A DNA stretch of 64,000 nt, taken from positions 1-64,000 of the forward strand of contig NZ_JACHWM010000008.1 in the NCBI RefSeq assembly GCF_014191355.1. Reading direction: 5' to 3'. The DNA comes from Methylobacterium sp. R2-1 (GTDB lineage Bacteria > Pseudomonadota > Alphaproteobacteria > Rhizobiales > Beijerinckiaceae). The position numbers and the translations under genes were made by a program. Shown piece after piece: positions 36,127 to 45,222 of the stretch (positions within the stretch are counted from its first letter, which is position 1; each line of letters begins with the position of its first letter). The notes under the pieces are model-generated. The model worked only from the letters and a program-made list of their open reading frames with translations, was not told the DNA's origin and made no database searches.

Positions 36127-36732
36127 TCAGTCGCCGCTGAAACGCTGCTCACGCCAGGGGTCGCCGTACATGTGGTAGCCGCGCAGTTCCCAGAACCCGG
36201 CCTCGTCCGCTTGCGTGAAGCGCAGGCCCTTTACCCATTTGGCGCTCTTCCAGAAGTAGAGGTGCGGCACGAGGAGACGCGCCGGGCCACCGTGGTCGGG
36301 CGGAATCGGCTTGCCGTCGTAGAGGGTCGCCACCATCGCCTTGCCGCCGGTGAGATCCGCGACCGGGACATTGGTGGTGTAGTCGTCATGGCTCTCTGCC
36401 AAGAGGAAGCCTGTCGGCGCCTCAAGGCCGGCCGCCACGAGGATGTCGTCGAAGCTCACGCCCTCCCAGGCGGTGTCGAACTTCGACCACTTGGTCACGC
36501 AGTGGATATCGCCGCTCCAGCGGGTACGCGGCAGCTGTGAAAACTCGTCCCAGCTCCAGCTCGCCAGCGGCCGAGAGCCCTGGCGCAGGGTGAAGCGCCA
36601 GCCGTCGGTCGAGACCCGCGGGGTCGGCCCGAGCTGGAGCACGGGGAAGTCGTCGGTGAGGTACTGGCCCGGCGGAAGCCGCTCGCGCGTCGCCGCAGCA
36701 GGGGGCCGCCCGGTAAAGCCTCGCGTCGCCAT
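36127..36732 (-). CDS. Sulfite-oxidase-like molybdopterin protein (SUOX-fold, MsrP-like)
   Basis: The 201-residue protein has the sulfite oxidase molybdopterin fold. It has the pattern PPGQYLTDDFPVLQLGPTPR at its start, WSWDEFSQLP, the Mo-binding cysteine in DIHCVTKWSKFDTAWEG, HDDYTTNVPVADL, and GGPARLLVPHLYFWKSAKWV at its end. No Tat signal is visible at the start, so unlike the periplasmic enzyme MsrP it is probably cytoplasmic. The ATG at 36732 is preferred over an upstream start. The partner reductase follows directly. The substrate is unknown; reduction of an S-oxide or N-oxide is one possibility by analogy with MsrP. Confidence 0.85.
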   Translation of the reverse strand: MATRGFTGRPPAAATRERLPPGQYLTDDFPVLQLGPTPRVSTDGWRFTLRQGSRPLASWSWDEFSQLPRTRWSGDIHCVTKWSKFDTAWEGVSFDDILVAAGLEAPTGFLLAESHDDYTTNVPVADLTGGKAMVATLYDGKPIPPDHGGPARLLVPHLYFWKSAKWVKGLRFTQADEAGFWELRGYHMYGDPWREQRFSGD

Positions 36733-36887
36733 CACGCTCCTCCGCCGTCTCGCTTGGTCGTCTTGCTGCCGGAAGCCGCGCCGGCACACCGCCCCCATTT
36801 CCGACACGAACCCCGGGGGCGGCAACGAGACTTGGCCCGAAAGCGTTCCCCACCGCCACGCTTATTCGCGAGATGCCAGGCATGTGG

Positions 36888-37388
36888 TCAGGCCGGCCGG
36901 GACAGGTCGGAGCGGGGAAGCCGCAGGATGCGCGGCCGCCAGATGCCGAGCACGACGTTGAGAACCGCGACAGCGAGGATCACCCAGAGGGTATTACGCT
37001 CGGCTGCCAGTGCGCCCGTGAGGGTGGCGGGATCGATCTCGCCCCTGAGCGCGGCGGCACTGCGCCGGGCCTCCTCCTGCATCGGTCCCTGGATGCCGAC
37101 GAAGCCGCCCTCGAACACCAGCACGCCGGTGGCGAGCTTGACCCAGGCCCAGCCCGCTTCCCGGAAACCCGGATGGAACGCTACAGCCAGCAGCCCGGCC
37201 ACCAGCGTCAAGGCGAGGGAGGGCAGGAAGATCCACGTCGCGACCGCCCCCATTGCCCCGCGCATCAGGGCGTAGCCGGCGAGCGCGTCGGGCGGCGGAG
37301 TGAGGCTCAGGAGGACGATAAGGCAGGCCATCGCCCCCATCAGCCCGACCGCCCCCATGGTGTGGAGGAACTTGAGAAGGCGTCGCAT
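36888..37388 (-). CDS. DUF2269-type membrane protein
   Basis: The 166-residue protein starts MRRLLKFLHTMGAVGLMGAM and has four hydrophobic segments (residues about 8-30, 41-70, 80-96, 135-150). The pattern of the first helix, with a His near residue 9, fits the DUF2269/predicted integral membrane family. It lies 155 bases upstream of the sulfite-oxidase-like gene on the same strand; a joint function is possible but not shown. Confidence 0.7.
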   Translation of the reverse strand: MRRLLKFLHTMGAVGLMGAMACLIVLLSLTPPPDALAGYALMRGAMGAVATWIFLPSLALTLVAGLLAVAFHPGFREAGWAWVKLATGVLVFEGGFVGIQGPMQEEARRSAAALRGEIDPATLTGALAAERNTLWVILAVAVLNVVLGIWRPRILRLPRSDLSRPA

Positions 37389-37762
37389 CCCGGTGCGCCC
37401 CCGCCGCGGCAAACCTCCGTGGATTGTAGACACGAAAGCGGACACAGCGCGAGCGGCTCCCAGCGGGACGCAACCGCCTCCGAACGGCGCGTGCGCTCAC
37501 GCGGTCGATCACAGGTCAAACCATCCGCACCGGCGAGATGGCCCGTAGGTATTCTTACTTTAGACTTGGAATAAAATGTTGTGCCGCCGCCACGACATGC
37601 TGCCGATTGGCAAAGTCCTGAAAACGATCTCGGCAAAAGCTTGCCGCCGGTGGAGCCGCATCGGTAAAGGCGCCGTACCGGTTTCGACGCGCCGGCTCTC
37701 GATATGGAACGGCAATGTGCAACGCAACGCAGGGAAAAAGGCGTCATGACAGAGGGAGGGCG
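37389..37762. other. Divergent intergenic region with iron-box-like motif
   Basis: This 374-base region separates the DUF2269 gene from the TonB receptor. The AT-rich block at 37550-37580 contains an Irr-like motif, listed separately. No other gene or repeat is seen. Confidence 0.6.
37559..37575. promoter_or_regulatory. Possible Irr (ICE-type) iron-control box
   Basis: TTTAGACTTGGAATAAA resembles the rhizobial iron control element (TTTAGAA...TTCTAAA) in its outer TTTA/TAAA arms, but the inner bases fit less well. It lies 188 bases upstream of a siderophore-type TonB receptor. Confidence 0.35.
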
Positions 37763-39928
37763 ATGCCTCGCTCCGCCACCTCAAGCGTCCTGTTCGCTTT
37801 TGCCCTGTTCGCTTTAGCCCTGTTCGCCCTTGCCTTGTCCTGGCCCCTCGACGTTCACGCCCAGACCGTCCCGCCCGAGGGCGCCGAGGCCGTCCTGTCC
37901 GAACTCTCGGTCACGGGCAGCGGCGAGCGGGCGGGCGGACCCGTCGTCGGATACCGCGCCACGCGCTCGGCCACCGCGATGCGGACGGACACGGCACTTC
38001 GCGACACGCCGCAATCGATCCAGGTCGTCCCGCGCGAGGTTCTGGTCGATCAGCAGGACGTGCGCCTCACCGACGCGCTCACCAATGTCAGCAACGTCCA
38101 GCCCGGCGGCACCATCCAAGGGCGCTCCGACACCTACATCCTGCGCGGCTTCCGCACCCAGACCTACGCCATCGACGGCCTCGTGCTGAACCCGGCCAAC
38201 GCGTTCCAGCCGGCGCAGCGCGACCTCGCCAATGTCGAGCGGGTGGAGGTTCTGAAAGGTCCGGCTTCCGTCCTCTACGGCCAGGGCGACCCCGGCGGCC
38301 TGATCAACATCGTCACGCGCCAGCCCACGCTCGCACCCTCCGCCGACGTCACCGTCCAGGGCGGCTCGTTCGGTTTCCGGCGGGTGCAGGGGTCGGTCTC
38401 GGGCGCGATCCCGAGCGTCGAAGGGCTCTCCGCCCGCTTCAGCTTCGGCACGCAGAACGAGGAGACCTTCCGCGATTTCGGCGGTCCGGAAAACTCGCGG
38501 CACTTCTTCGCGCCGGCCTTCGTCTGGACGCCCGATCCTTCGACGCGCGTCTACCTCAACGCCGAGTTCACCCGTCAGCACAGCCAGTACGATGAGGGCC
38601 TGATCGCCTTCCGCGGCCGGGTGCCGCTCGACAATGTCCGCCGCTTCTACGGCGAGCCGTGGTCGCGCTACTACGGCGAAGCGAACGCGATCACGCTGCT
38701 CGCCGAGCACGACGTCAACGAGAACCTGACCCTGCGGCAGGCGATCAACGGCCAGTGGGGATCGTTCGATCTCCTCGCGACTCGGGCGACGGGCGTGAAC
38801 GCCGCCGGCACCACGGTGACGCGGCGCCTCACCGAGGGCGACTCGATCTACCACTCGATCGACAGCCGGACCGAGGCGGTCGGGCGCTTCGTCGATCCGT
38901 TCGGGTTCCGCCACACGGCTTTGGCCGGCTTCGAGATCGTGGACGGATACCGCCACCCCTACACGACGCAGGGGACCGCGACCTCGGTCTCCTTCCTCAA
39001 CCCGATCCGGGGCTCGGTGCCGCAGATCGGCACGCTGACCCTGCAGAGCGATCTGCGGCAGAAGCTCAGCCTGTTCGGCCTCTACCTGCAGGACCAGATC
39101 GAGTTCTTCCCCGGCCTGCAAGTCGTGCTCGGGGTGCGATTCGATACAGCGGACCAACTCTATTTCCAGCGCACGCCGAGCACGCGGACGATCCCGCCGG
39201 AGCAGAACCTCACCGGGGTCTCGCCACGGGTCGGTCTCGTCTGGCGGCCGGTGGAGCCGCTCACGCTCTACGGCAGCTACACCACCTCCTTCGTCCCGCA
39301 GACCGCCAATGTCCTCAACGTCGCGAGCCCGCCCCCGGAGACCGGCGAGCAGGTTGAGGTCGGCGCGCGCTTCGACCTGATCCCCGATCAGCTCACGGTC
39401 AGTGCTGCCGCCTTCGGCATCCTGCGAGCAAACGTCGCCGCCTCCGATCCGGTCAATACCGGCTTCTCGATCATCACCGGCGAGCAGCGCGCGCAGGGAT
39501 TCGAGGCGGACATTGCCGGCGAGATCCTGCCGGGCTGGAAGATCATCGGCGGCATCGGCTATCTCGATGCCACGGTCACGAAGGATTCAACCGTCGCTGT
39601 CGGCAATCGCCTGCCCGCGGCGCCGGTCTTCAGCGCCAGCGTCTGGTCGACCTACCAGTTCCAAGGTGGCCCCCTGCGGGGCTGGGGCTTCGGCGGCGGC
39701 CTCACCTATGTCGGCGAGCGCTTCGGCGACATCACCAACACCTACAAGGTCGGCGCCTATGCCCGCCTCGACGCAGCCGTGTTCTACGAGATCGATCCGA
39801 CCTGGCGCTTCGCCGTGAACGGCCGCAATCTCACCGACCGGCGCTACATCGAGCAGCCGTTCAACCAGTTCAACAACCTGCCCGGCGCTCCGCTCACGGT
39901 GCTCGCCAGCTTGACGGCGCGCTATTGA
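37763..39928 (+). CDS. TonB-dependent siderophore receptor
   Basis: The 721-residue outer membrane receptor has a signal peptide with repeated FALFALALFALAL sequence, ending near DVHAQ. The plug domain follows (DTPQSIQVVPREVLVDQQDV, then RLTDALTNVSNVQPGG with ILRGFRTQTYAIDGLVLNP and VEVLKGPASVLYGQGDPGGL). A 22-strand barrel region ends RYIEQPFNQFNNLPGAPLTV and the aromatic terminus ARY. FpvA/FoxA-type receptors look like this; there is no extra N-terminal signalling domain, so no FecIR-type sigma signalling is expected. The ATG at 37763 follows GAGGGAGGG. A PepSY protein follows 127 bases later and is its likely partner. Confidence 0.92.
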   Translation: MPRSATSSVLFAFALFALALFALALSWPLDVHAQTVPPEGAEAVLSELSVTGSGERAGGPVVGYRATRSATAMRTDTALRDTPQSIQVVPREVLVDQQDVRLTDALTNVSNVQPGGTIQGRSDTYILRGFRTQTYAIDGLVLNPANAFQPAQRDLANVERVEVLKGPASVLYGQGDPGGLINIVTRQPTLAPSADVTVQGGSFGFRRVQGSVSGAIPSVEGLSARFSFGTQNEETFRDFGGPENSRHFFAPAFVWTPDPSTRVYLNAEFTRQHSQYDEGLIAFRGRVPLDNVRRFYGEPWSRYYGEANAITLLAEHDVNENLTLRQAINGQWGSFDLLATRATGVNAAGTTVTRRLTEGDSIYHSIDSRTEAVGRFVDPFGFRHTALAGFEIVDGYRHPYTTQGTATSVSFLNPIRGSVPQIGTLTLQSDLRQKLSLFGLYLQDQIEFFPGLQVVLGVRFDTADQLYFQRTPSTRTIPPEQNLTGVSPRVGLVWRPVEPLTLYGSYTTSFVPQTANVLNVASPPPETGEQVEVGARFDLIPDQLTVSAAAFGILRANVAASDPVNTGFSIITGEQRAQGFEADIAGEILPGWKIIGGIGYLDATVTKDSTVAVGNRLPAAPVFSASVWSTYQFQGGPLRGWGFGGGLTYVGERFGDITNTYKVGAYARLDAAVFYEIDPTWRFAVNGRNLTDRRYIEQPFNQFNNLPGAPLTVLASLTARY

Positions 39929-39941
39929 GGGCGGCTCGTCT

Positions 39942-40022
39942 AAGTGTCTCTCACAAAACGCCCGCTGCGCCGTCGCGTCCAGAGAGAGTGCTCCCGAGAC
40001 CCGGGAGCTTTGCGAGACACTT
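39942..40022. repeat. Nested inverted repeats between receptor and PepSY gene
   Basis: Nine-base arms AAGTGTCTC (39942-39950) and GAGACACTT (40014-40022) are 63 bases apart. Inside them lies a second hairpin of GCTCCCG and CGGGAGC type at about 39990-40008. The whole could fold into a single stem-loop. No T run follows. Confidence 0.55.
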
Positions 40023-40055
40023 CAAGAACCGAACGAGTTCAATTTTCGGAACGTC

Positions 40056-41261
40056 ATGCCGTCTGCCTTCTCTCCCACCCGCACCGTGTTGTTCCGACTG
40101 CACTGGGCGCTCGGCCTCACCGCCGGACTCGTGCTCGCGCTGATGGGAGTGACGGGCGCCCTCATGAGCTACGAGGACGCGATCACCGCCCTGGCCAACC
40201 GCGACCGGGTGCAGGTCGCGGCTGCGCAGGATCGGCCGCCGCTCGCGCCCTCGGCCCTGGCAGCACGGATCGAGGCGCAGCTTCAGGGGCAGCGGGTCGC
40301 CGCGCTGACCCTGTCGGGCAATCCCGTTCAGAGCGCCGTGGCGCGCTTTGCCCGCAACCGGGCCGGCGGCGAGCGGCCCTCCCCTGTCTACGCCGACCCC
40401 AACGACGGAACCGTGCTCGGCCCCGTGCGGCTCGAAGCGTTCTTCGGCACCGTGCGGGCCCTGCACCGCTGGCTGCTGCTTCCCGGCGAGGGCAAGGGCT
40501 GGGGCCGCACGATCACCGGAGCCTGTGCCATCGCGCTCCTCATCTTCCTCGGCAGCGGGCTGTACCTGCGCTGGCCCGGACGGCACGGCTGGCGGGTCTG
40601 GCTCCGGCCGAACCTCGCCCGGCCTGGCCGGGCCCGTTGGTGGTCGCTGCACGCGGTTGCGGGGACGTGGCTGCTGCCGGTCTACGCGGTGACCGCCCTG
40701 TCGGGCCTGTGGTGGTCCTACGAGGGATATCGCGCGGGCGCGACATGGCTCCTCACGGGGCAAGTCACGGGGCAAGTCACGGGGCCCGCGCCGAAGGAAC
40801 GATCGGCGGGGCGCTCAGCCGACCGCACGCCTGATCGCAGCGCGCCCGAAGGCGCACCGGCGATCGACACGGCCTGGGCTGACTTCTCGGCCACGCATGC
40901 GGCAGCCCTCGCGACCCTGACCCTGCCGGGACCCGAGGCGGCAGCGATCCGCATTCGCTGGTACGCCCCGGATGCGACGCTCCGCAACGAGGCCACCTAC
41001 GACGCCCGCACCGGTGCCCCGCTCAACGACCAGCGCGCCGCTGAATCGGGTCTCGGCCAGCGCATCGCCGACAACATGCTCGAGGTGCATCGGGGCCGCT
41101 TCTTCGGCGCGCCCGCCGCCCTGCTGTTCTGCCTTGCTGCGCTCGCGCTCCCCGGCTTCTTCGCCACCGGGCTGACGCTCTACGCGTTGCGGCGCCGGAC
41201 CGGGCGGCGACGGGCTCCAGACCGCTCAGCTCGTCCGGCCGAGGCGTCCGCACGAGGATGA
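40056..41261 (+). CDS. PepSY-associated membrane protein (siderophore reductase type)
   Basis: The 401-residue protein has four to five membrane helices. The first is RLHWALGLTAGLVLALMGVT, followed by the PepSY-type periplasmic region. A second comes near GACAIALLIFLGSGLYLRWP, a third at WLLPVYAVTALSGLWWSY, and the last at LLFCLAALALPGFFATGL. In Pseudomonas, FpvG-like PepSY proteins reduce iron in the siderophore complex in the periplasm; the receptor neighbour supports that role. A 12-base tandem GGGGCAAGTCAC in the coding part gives repeated TGQVTGQVTG residues. The ATG at 40056 is supported by its protein-like start. Confidence 0.85.
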   Translation: MPSAFSPTRTVLFRLHWALGLTAGLVLALMGVTGALMSYEDAITALANRDRVQVAAAQDRPPLAPSALAARIEAQLQGQRVAALTLSGNPVQSAVARFARNRAGGERPSPVYADPNDGTVLGPVRLEAFFGTVRALHRWLLLPGEGKGWGRTITGACAIALLIFLGSGLYLRWPGRHGWRVWLRPNLARPGRARWWSLHAVAGTWLLPVYAVTALSGLWWSYEGYRAGATWLLTGQVTGQVTGPAPKERSAGRSADRTPDRSAPEGAPAIDTAWADFSATHAAALATLTLPGPEAAAIRIRWYAPDATLRNEATYDARTGAPLNDQRAAESGLGQRIADNMLEVHRGRFFGAPAALLFCLAALALPGFFATGLTLYALRRRTGRRRAPDRSARPAEASARG

Positions 41262-41346
41262 CGGCGCGTCAGCGCCTCCGCGATCATCGAACTCAGGTTC
41301 CGGGCCGGGGTTCTCGCAAAGACACGAGAGGGATTGGGGGCCGGAA

Positions 41347-42078
41347 ATGGGTGTTACATCAACGCGAAACCTCCTGCTTCAGGCGCTGCCGCCGGGAGAA
41401 CTGGAACAGCTCCTGCCGCAGTTCGAGCGTGTCGAGGTCCAGAAAGGCGACATCCTCTGGTCTGTCGGCGATCCGCTCGATTTCGTCTATTTCCCGGAAG
41501 CCGGTCTCTCGTCGAACGTCGCCGTGACGGGTGAGGGACGGCGAATCGAGGTTGGCTGCTTCGGCTACGAGGGCATGGTCAGCACGGCCAGCGTTTTGAA
41601 CGTGGATCGCGCCCCGCACGAGCTTCTGGTCCAGGTCGGTGGTCCCTGGCTGCGGATCGGGGCCGAAGCCTTCCGCGACGCTCTCCGGATCAGCCCTGCC
41701 CTGCACGACCTGTTGATGCGCTACACCCACACCATGATCATGACCGTGAGCCAAACGGCCATGTCGAACGGCGCCTACTCCGTCGAGGAGCGGCTGGCCC
41801 GCTGGATCCTCATGGCGCACGACCGGCTCGAGGGCGACGAACTCGCGCTCACCCATGACTTCCTATCGATCATGCTGGCGACGCAGCGATCGACCGTGAC
41901 GCTGGCGATCCAGGCGCTCGAGGGCTACGGCGCGATTCAGGCCAGGCGCGCCCTGATCATCATCCGCGACCGCGGCATGCTCTGCGACCTGGCGGGCAAC
42001 AGCTACGGTCCCGCCGAAGCCGAGTACGAGCGCCTGATCGGCCCCTTCCGGAAGACGGTGGCCGCATCTCACGGCTGA
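41347..42078 (+). CDS. Crp/Fnr-family transcriptional regulator
   Basis: The 243-residue protein has a cyclic-nucleotide-binding-like N-terminal beta roll (QALPPGELEQLLPQFERVEV to WLRIGAEAFRDALR). The C-terminal helix-turn-helix reads ALTHDFLSIMLATQRSTVTL, then AIQALEGYGAIQARRA. No Fnr-type cysteines are seen at the N-terminus, so it is not a classic oxygen sensor. The ligand is unknown. It is convergent with the hybrid kinase gene that follows. Confidence 0.88.
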   Translation: MGVTSTRNLLLQALPPGELEQLLPQFERVEVQKGDILWSVGDPLDFVYFPEAGLSSNVAVTGEGRRIEVGCFGYEGMVSTASVLNVDRAPHELLVQVGGPWLRIGAEAFRDALRISPALHDLLMRYTHTMIMTVSQTAMSNGAYSVEERLARWILMAHDRLEGDELALTHDFLSIMLATQRSTVTLAIQALEGYGAIQARRALIIIRDRGMLCDLAGNSYGPAEAEYERLIGPFRKTVAASHG

Positions 42079-42097
42079 GGGCGCTTGACAGCCACGC

Positions 42098-43903
42098 CTA
42101 CACCAATCCCACCGTCTCCTTCGGGAACCGCATCGAGAACACGGCGCCCCGCCCCGCGCCATCGGAAAACGCCTCGGCGCGGCCACCGTGGAGTTCGGCG
42201 ATGCGCTTGACGATGGAGAGGCCCAGCCCCGTCGAACCCTCGCCGCCGGTGGGCTTGGCCGACAGGCGCTGATAACGACCGAACAGGCGGCCGGCATCCT
42301 CCGGGGACAGGCCTGGGCCCTGATCGGCCACCGCGCAGACGTAGTTGCCCCCCTCCTCCCGCACGCTCACCGTGATCGCTCCGCCGGGATAGGAATACTT
42401 GATCGCGTTCGAGACGAGGTTGTCGAGCGCCTCGCGCAGCCGCTCGGCGTCGCCACAGAGATGGAGCGGGGCAGCCAGATTCGTGGTCAGGCTCTGGCCC
42501 TTCGATTCGGCAAGCGGCCGGTTGGCTTCGCAGACCTCGCGGGCAAGACCGGCCAGATCCACGGGCTCGCGCCGCAGGGTGATGTCGAGGGCATCGTTCA
42601 TGGCGTCGGCCATGAGGCTGTCGATCATGTCGATCAGGCGCGTGGCCGAGGTGCGGATGTGATCGACCTGGGTCCGCATCGCAGCCCGCGCATTCTCCGA
42701 GCCGGAAGTCTCCCCCTGGTCGAGACCGATCAGGTCGGTCAGCATCTCGGACCGGCCCAGGATCACCGAGAGCGGGTTCTTCAGGTCGTGGGCGATGGTG
42801 CCCAGGATCTCGGTCTTGAGGCTGTTGGCCCGGCGCAGGTCCGAGCGCTGCATGTCGAGGCGCCGGTTGGCGCGGATGAGCTCGGCGGTGCGCTCGACCA
42901 CCCGCTGCTCCAGGGTGACGTTGGCGCGCTGCAGCCGCTCGTAGAGAATCACGTTGTCGAAGGCGACCGAGAGACGTCCCGCCAGCAGGGTGATCAGCGC
43001 GCGGTCGGTATCGGAGAGCGGGCGGTCGGTGTCGATCAGCGCGACGATCTCGCTGCCGCTCGCGGTCTGCACGTAGAGCGTGGAGAGGTGATCGCCGAAG
43101 CTGTGGCGGCGCGCGGCGAAGGCCTGCTCGACCAGGGGCTGGATGCCGGGGTCGAGCGGCCAGCCGGGATCGCGGCCGACATAGCCGCCGTAGAGCCCTG
43201 AGCCGGCGAGCACGCAGAAGCCGCCCTCGCGACGGTCTCCGGCCTCGCGCTTGTCCTCGCGCTCATCCTCGCGCAGCACGAGGATACCGGCGCAATCCAC
43301 GTTGAGGAGCGAGGCGACCTGGGTCAGCACCCCTTCGGCGAGCCGCTGCATCGACTTATGGTCGAGCAGCATCGGCGCGGCGTCGATGATGATTTCGAGG
43401 CCGCGCCGGGTCTCGTCGAGCCGCCGGAGCTGCTGGTAGGCTCGGAGCGCCGCGGTGAGGCTGGTGAAGAGCTTGTCGGCGGTGAGTTCGGTCTTCGCCT
43501 TGTAGTCGTTGATGTCGTAATCGACGATGACGCGCCGTTCCGGCGCCTGCCCCGGCTGGCCGGTGCGCAGGATGATGCGGACGGTCTCTTCCTTCAGGTC
43601 CCGGCGGATGTAGTCGACGAGCTTGAGGCCGGCATCGTCGGTCTCCATCACCACGTCGAGGAGCACGATGGCGACGTCGCGCCGCTCGGCGAGCAGCGCC
43701 CGCGCCTCCTGCGCGGAGTGGGCGGAGAGGATATCGAGGCCCCGCCCGTCGAGGCTGTAGCCGGCGAGCGCGTAACGGGTGCCCTCGTGGACAGCCGGGT
43801 CGTCGTCGATCACCGCGATCGTCCAGGTGCCGGCGCGGGCCGGCGCTTCCGCCGCCTCGTCGGGGATGAGTTCAAGCCAGTCGTCGTCCATCGCGTCACT
43901 CAT
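42098..43903 (-). CDS. Hybrid receiver-DUF3369-histidine kinase
   Basis: The 601-residue protein begins with a receiver domain (IAVIDDDPAVHEGTRYALAG, phosphorylatable Asp in IVLLDVVMETDDAG, Lys in NDYKAKTEL). A DUF3369 domain follows (residues about 150-330, including MLLDHKSMQRLAEGVLTQVA). The C-terminal part is a histidine kinase, with H-box EILGTIAHDLKNPLSVILGR and N-box DNLVSNAIKYSYPGG, and with DQGPGLSPEDAGRLFGRYQR and GSTGLGLSIVKRIAELH. The order receiver-first, kinase-last is seen in alphaproteobacterial signalling proteins; the input is unknown. The ATG at 43903 is preceded by AAAGG. It is divergent from an OmpR-type regulator. Confidence 0.9.
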   Translation of the reverse strand: MSDAMDDDWLELIPDEAAEAPARAGTWTIAVIDDDPAVHEGTRYALAGYSLDGRGLDILSAHSAQEARALLAERRDVAIVLLDVVMETDDAGLKLVDYIRRDLKEETVRIILRTGQPGQAPERRVIVDYDINDYKAKTELTADKLFTSLTAALRAYQQLRRLDETRRGLEIIIDAAPMLLDHKSMQRLAEGVLTQVASLLNVDCAGILVLREDEREDKREAGDRREGGFCVLAGSGLYGGYVGRDPGWPLDPGIQPLVEQAFAARRHSFGDHLSTLYVQTASGSEIVALIDTDRPLSDTDRALITLLAGRLSVAFDNVILYERLQRANVTLEQRVVERTAELIRANRRLDMQRSDLRRANSLKTEILGTIAHDLKNPLSVILGRSEMLTDLIGLDQGETSGSENARAAMRTQVDHIRTSATRLIDMIDSLMADAMNDALDITLRREPVDLAGLAREVCEANRPLAESKGQSLTTNLAAPLHLCGDAERLREALDNLVSNAIKYSYPGGAITVSVREEGGNYVCAVADQGPGLSPEDAGRLFGRYQRLSAKPTGGEGSTGLGLSIVKRIAELHGGRAEAFSDGAGRGAVFSMRFPKETVGLV

Positions 43904-44318
43904 CGCGTGAAGGCCTTTCGCGCTCTTCGAGGCCACCCGCCTGCCTTTGCTGCCCGCATCAGCGTAACGAGTGCTCTCTCGTCACTCTTGGTGAGGCGGC
44001 GCGTGCGGTTGTGCCGTTCGAAATCACACACGGCGATGTTTAGCGAGAACTTGCGAAGAAATCTTATCGAAAGGCGGATGGTCTCAACACATCACTCGCC
44101 GGCACATGTCGGGTGGCTTCAATGATCGCGTGCACGACCGCTGTCACACGCTCCGTAAGAGCCGTTGATTGCCGCCTCGGCGGCGTCGCCAAGTCCGGTT
44201 CGATCGGGCATGGTGAGAGCGAAAGCTGTCGCGTTCGGCCAAGTGTGCGCTTTTCGATTCGAGGGAAGATCGAGGTGACGACACGGTTCTCTTCACCCAA
44301 TCCGGCAGGCGACCGCCC
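43904..44318. other. Divergent promoter region between two signalling genes
   Basis: This stretch of 415 bases separates the hybrid kinase and the OmpR-type regulator. No gene, tRNA or clear palindrome was recognised. It presumably carries both promoters. Confidence 0.6.
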
Positions 44319-45068
44319 ATGACGGTGACCGGCCCCCACATCGCCGTCGTCGACGACGAGGCGGATGCCCGCGCCATGGTCGGCGATTACCTGCGCCTGC
44401 ACGGCTTCGACGTGGCCCTGTGCGAGGGCGGGCGGGCGCTGCGGGCGCATCTGCAGATCCGCACACCGGACCTGATCGTGCTCGACCTCAACATGCCCGA
44501 GGAGGACGGCCTTTCCATCGTGCGGGACCTGAAGGCGCGCAGCCCGATCCCGATCATCATGCTGACGGCGACGGCCAGCCCGATCGACCGGGTGGTGGGA
44601 CTCGAACTCGGCGCGGACGACTACCTGCCCAAGCCCTGCGAGCTGCGTGAACTCGTCGCCCGGGTGCGCTCGGTGTTGCGGCGGGCGCAAGGTGCGCCCC
44701 CGGCTTCTACCCTGGCGTCGGCGAAGGCCCCGGCACCCGAACCGGCGGTGTCCTCGCGAACCATCCGGTTCGGAACGAAGTGGCTCGAACTCGATGCCTT
44801 GCGCCTGCGCGACGACGCGGGCGTGGAGCAGCCGCTCACCCGTTCGGAATTCGATCTTCTCAAGGCCTTCGCCGATCATCCGAAGCGGGCTTTGTCCCGC
44901 GAGCGGCTGCTCGACCTCGCCGATGCCCGCGATCCGGACGCCTTCGACCGGGCGATCGACGTGCGAATCAATCGCATCCGCAAGAAGGTGGAGCCCGACC
45001 CGGCCAACCCGCGCTACATCCGTACCGTGCGCGGCCTCGGCTATATCTTCCGGCCCGAGGGGGATTGA
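44319..45068 (+). CDS. OmpR-family response regulator
   Basis: The 249-residue protein has a receiver domain (IAVVDDEADARAMVGDYLRL, Asp in LIVLDLNMPEEDG, Lys in DDYLPKPCELREL). A 30-residue Ala/Pro-rich linker follows, then an OmpR winged helix (LTRSEFDLLKAFADHPKRAL, FDRAIDVRINRIRKKVEPDP, and YIRTVRGLGYIFRP). Its likely partner kinase lies downstream at 45817 on the same strand, with two small genes in between. The start follows a short GGCAGGCG sequence. Confidence 0.93.
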   Translation: MTVTGPHIAVVDDEADARAMVGDYLRLHGFDVALCEGGRALRAHLQIRTPDLIVLDLNMPEEDGLSIVRDLKARSPIPIIMLTATASPIDRVVGLELGADDYLPKPCELRELVARVRSVLRRAQGAPPASTLASAKAPAPEPAVSSRTIRFGTKWLELDALRLRDDAGVEQPLTRSEFDLLKAFADHPKRALSRERLLDLADARDPDAFDRAIDVRINRIRKKVEPDPANPRYIRTVRGLGYIFRPEGD

Positions 45069-45222
45069 GGGCGCATCCGCCGCCGAATGTTTCGTCGGCG
45101 CGGTCTTCGACGCAACAAACGCCCTTGATCCGGTGATCCTGTGACCGGTGACGCAAAACGCCGGACACGCCCTCTCCCTACAACCATCCCCATCGACGAC
45201 GGCGAAGCCGCAAGGGGATGTC

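Noticed and set aside
40757-40790. Tandem GGGGCAAGTCAC repeat in the PepSY gene
   Set aside because: It encodes in-frame TGQVTGQVTG in a loop and probably reflects a simple duplication with no further meaning.
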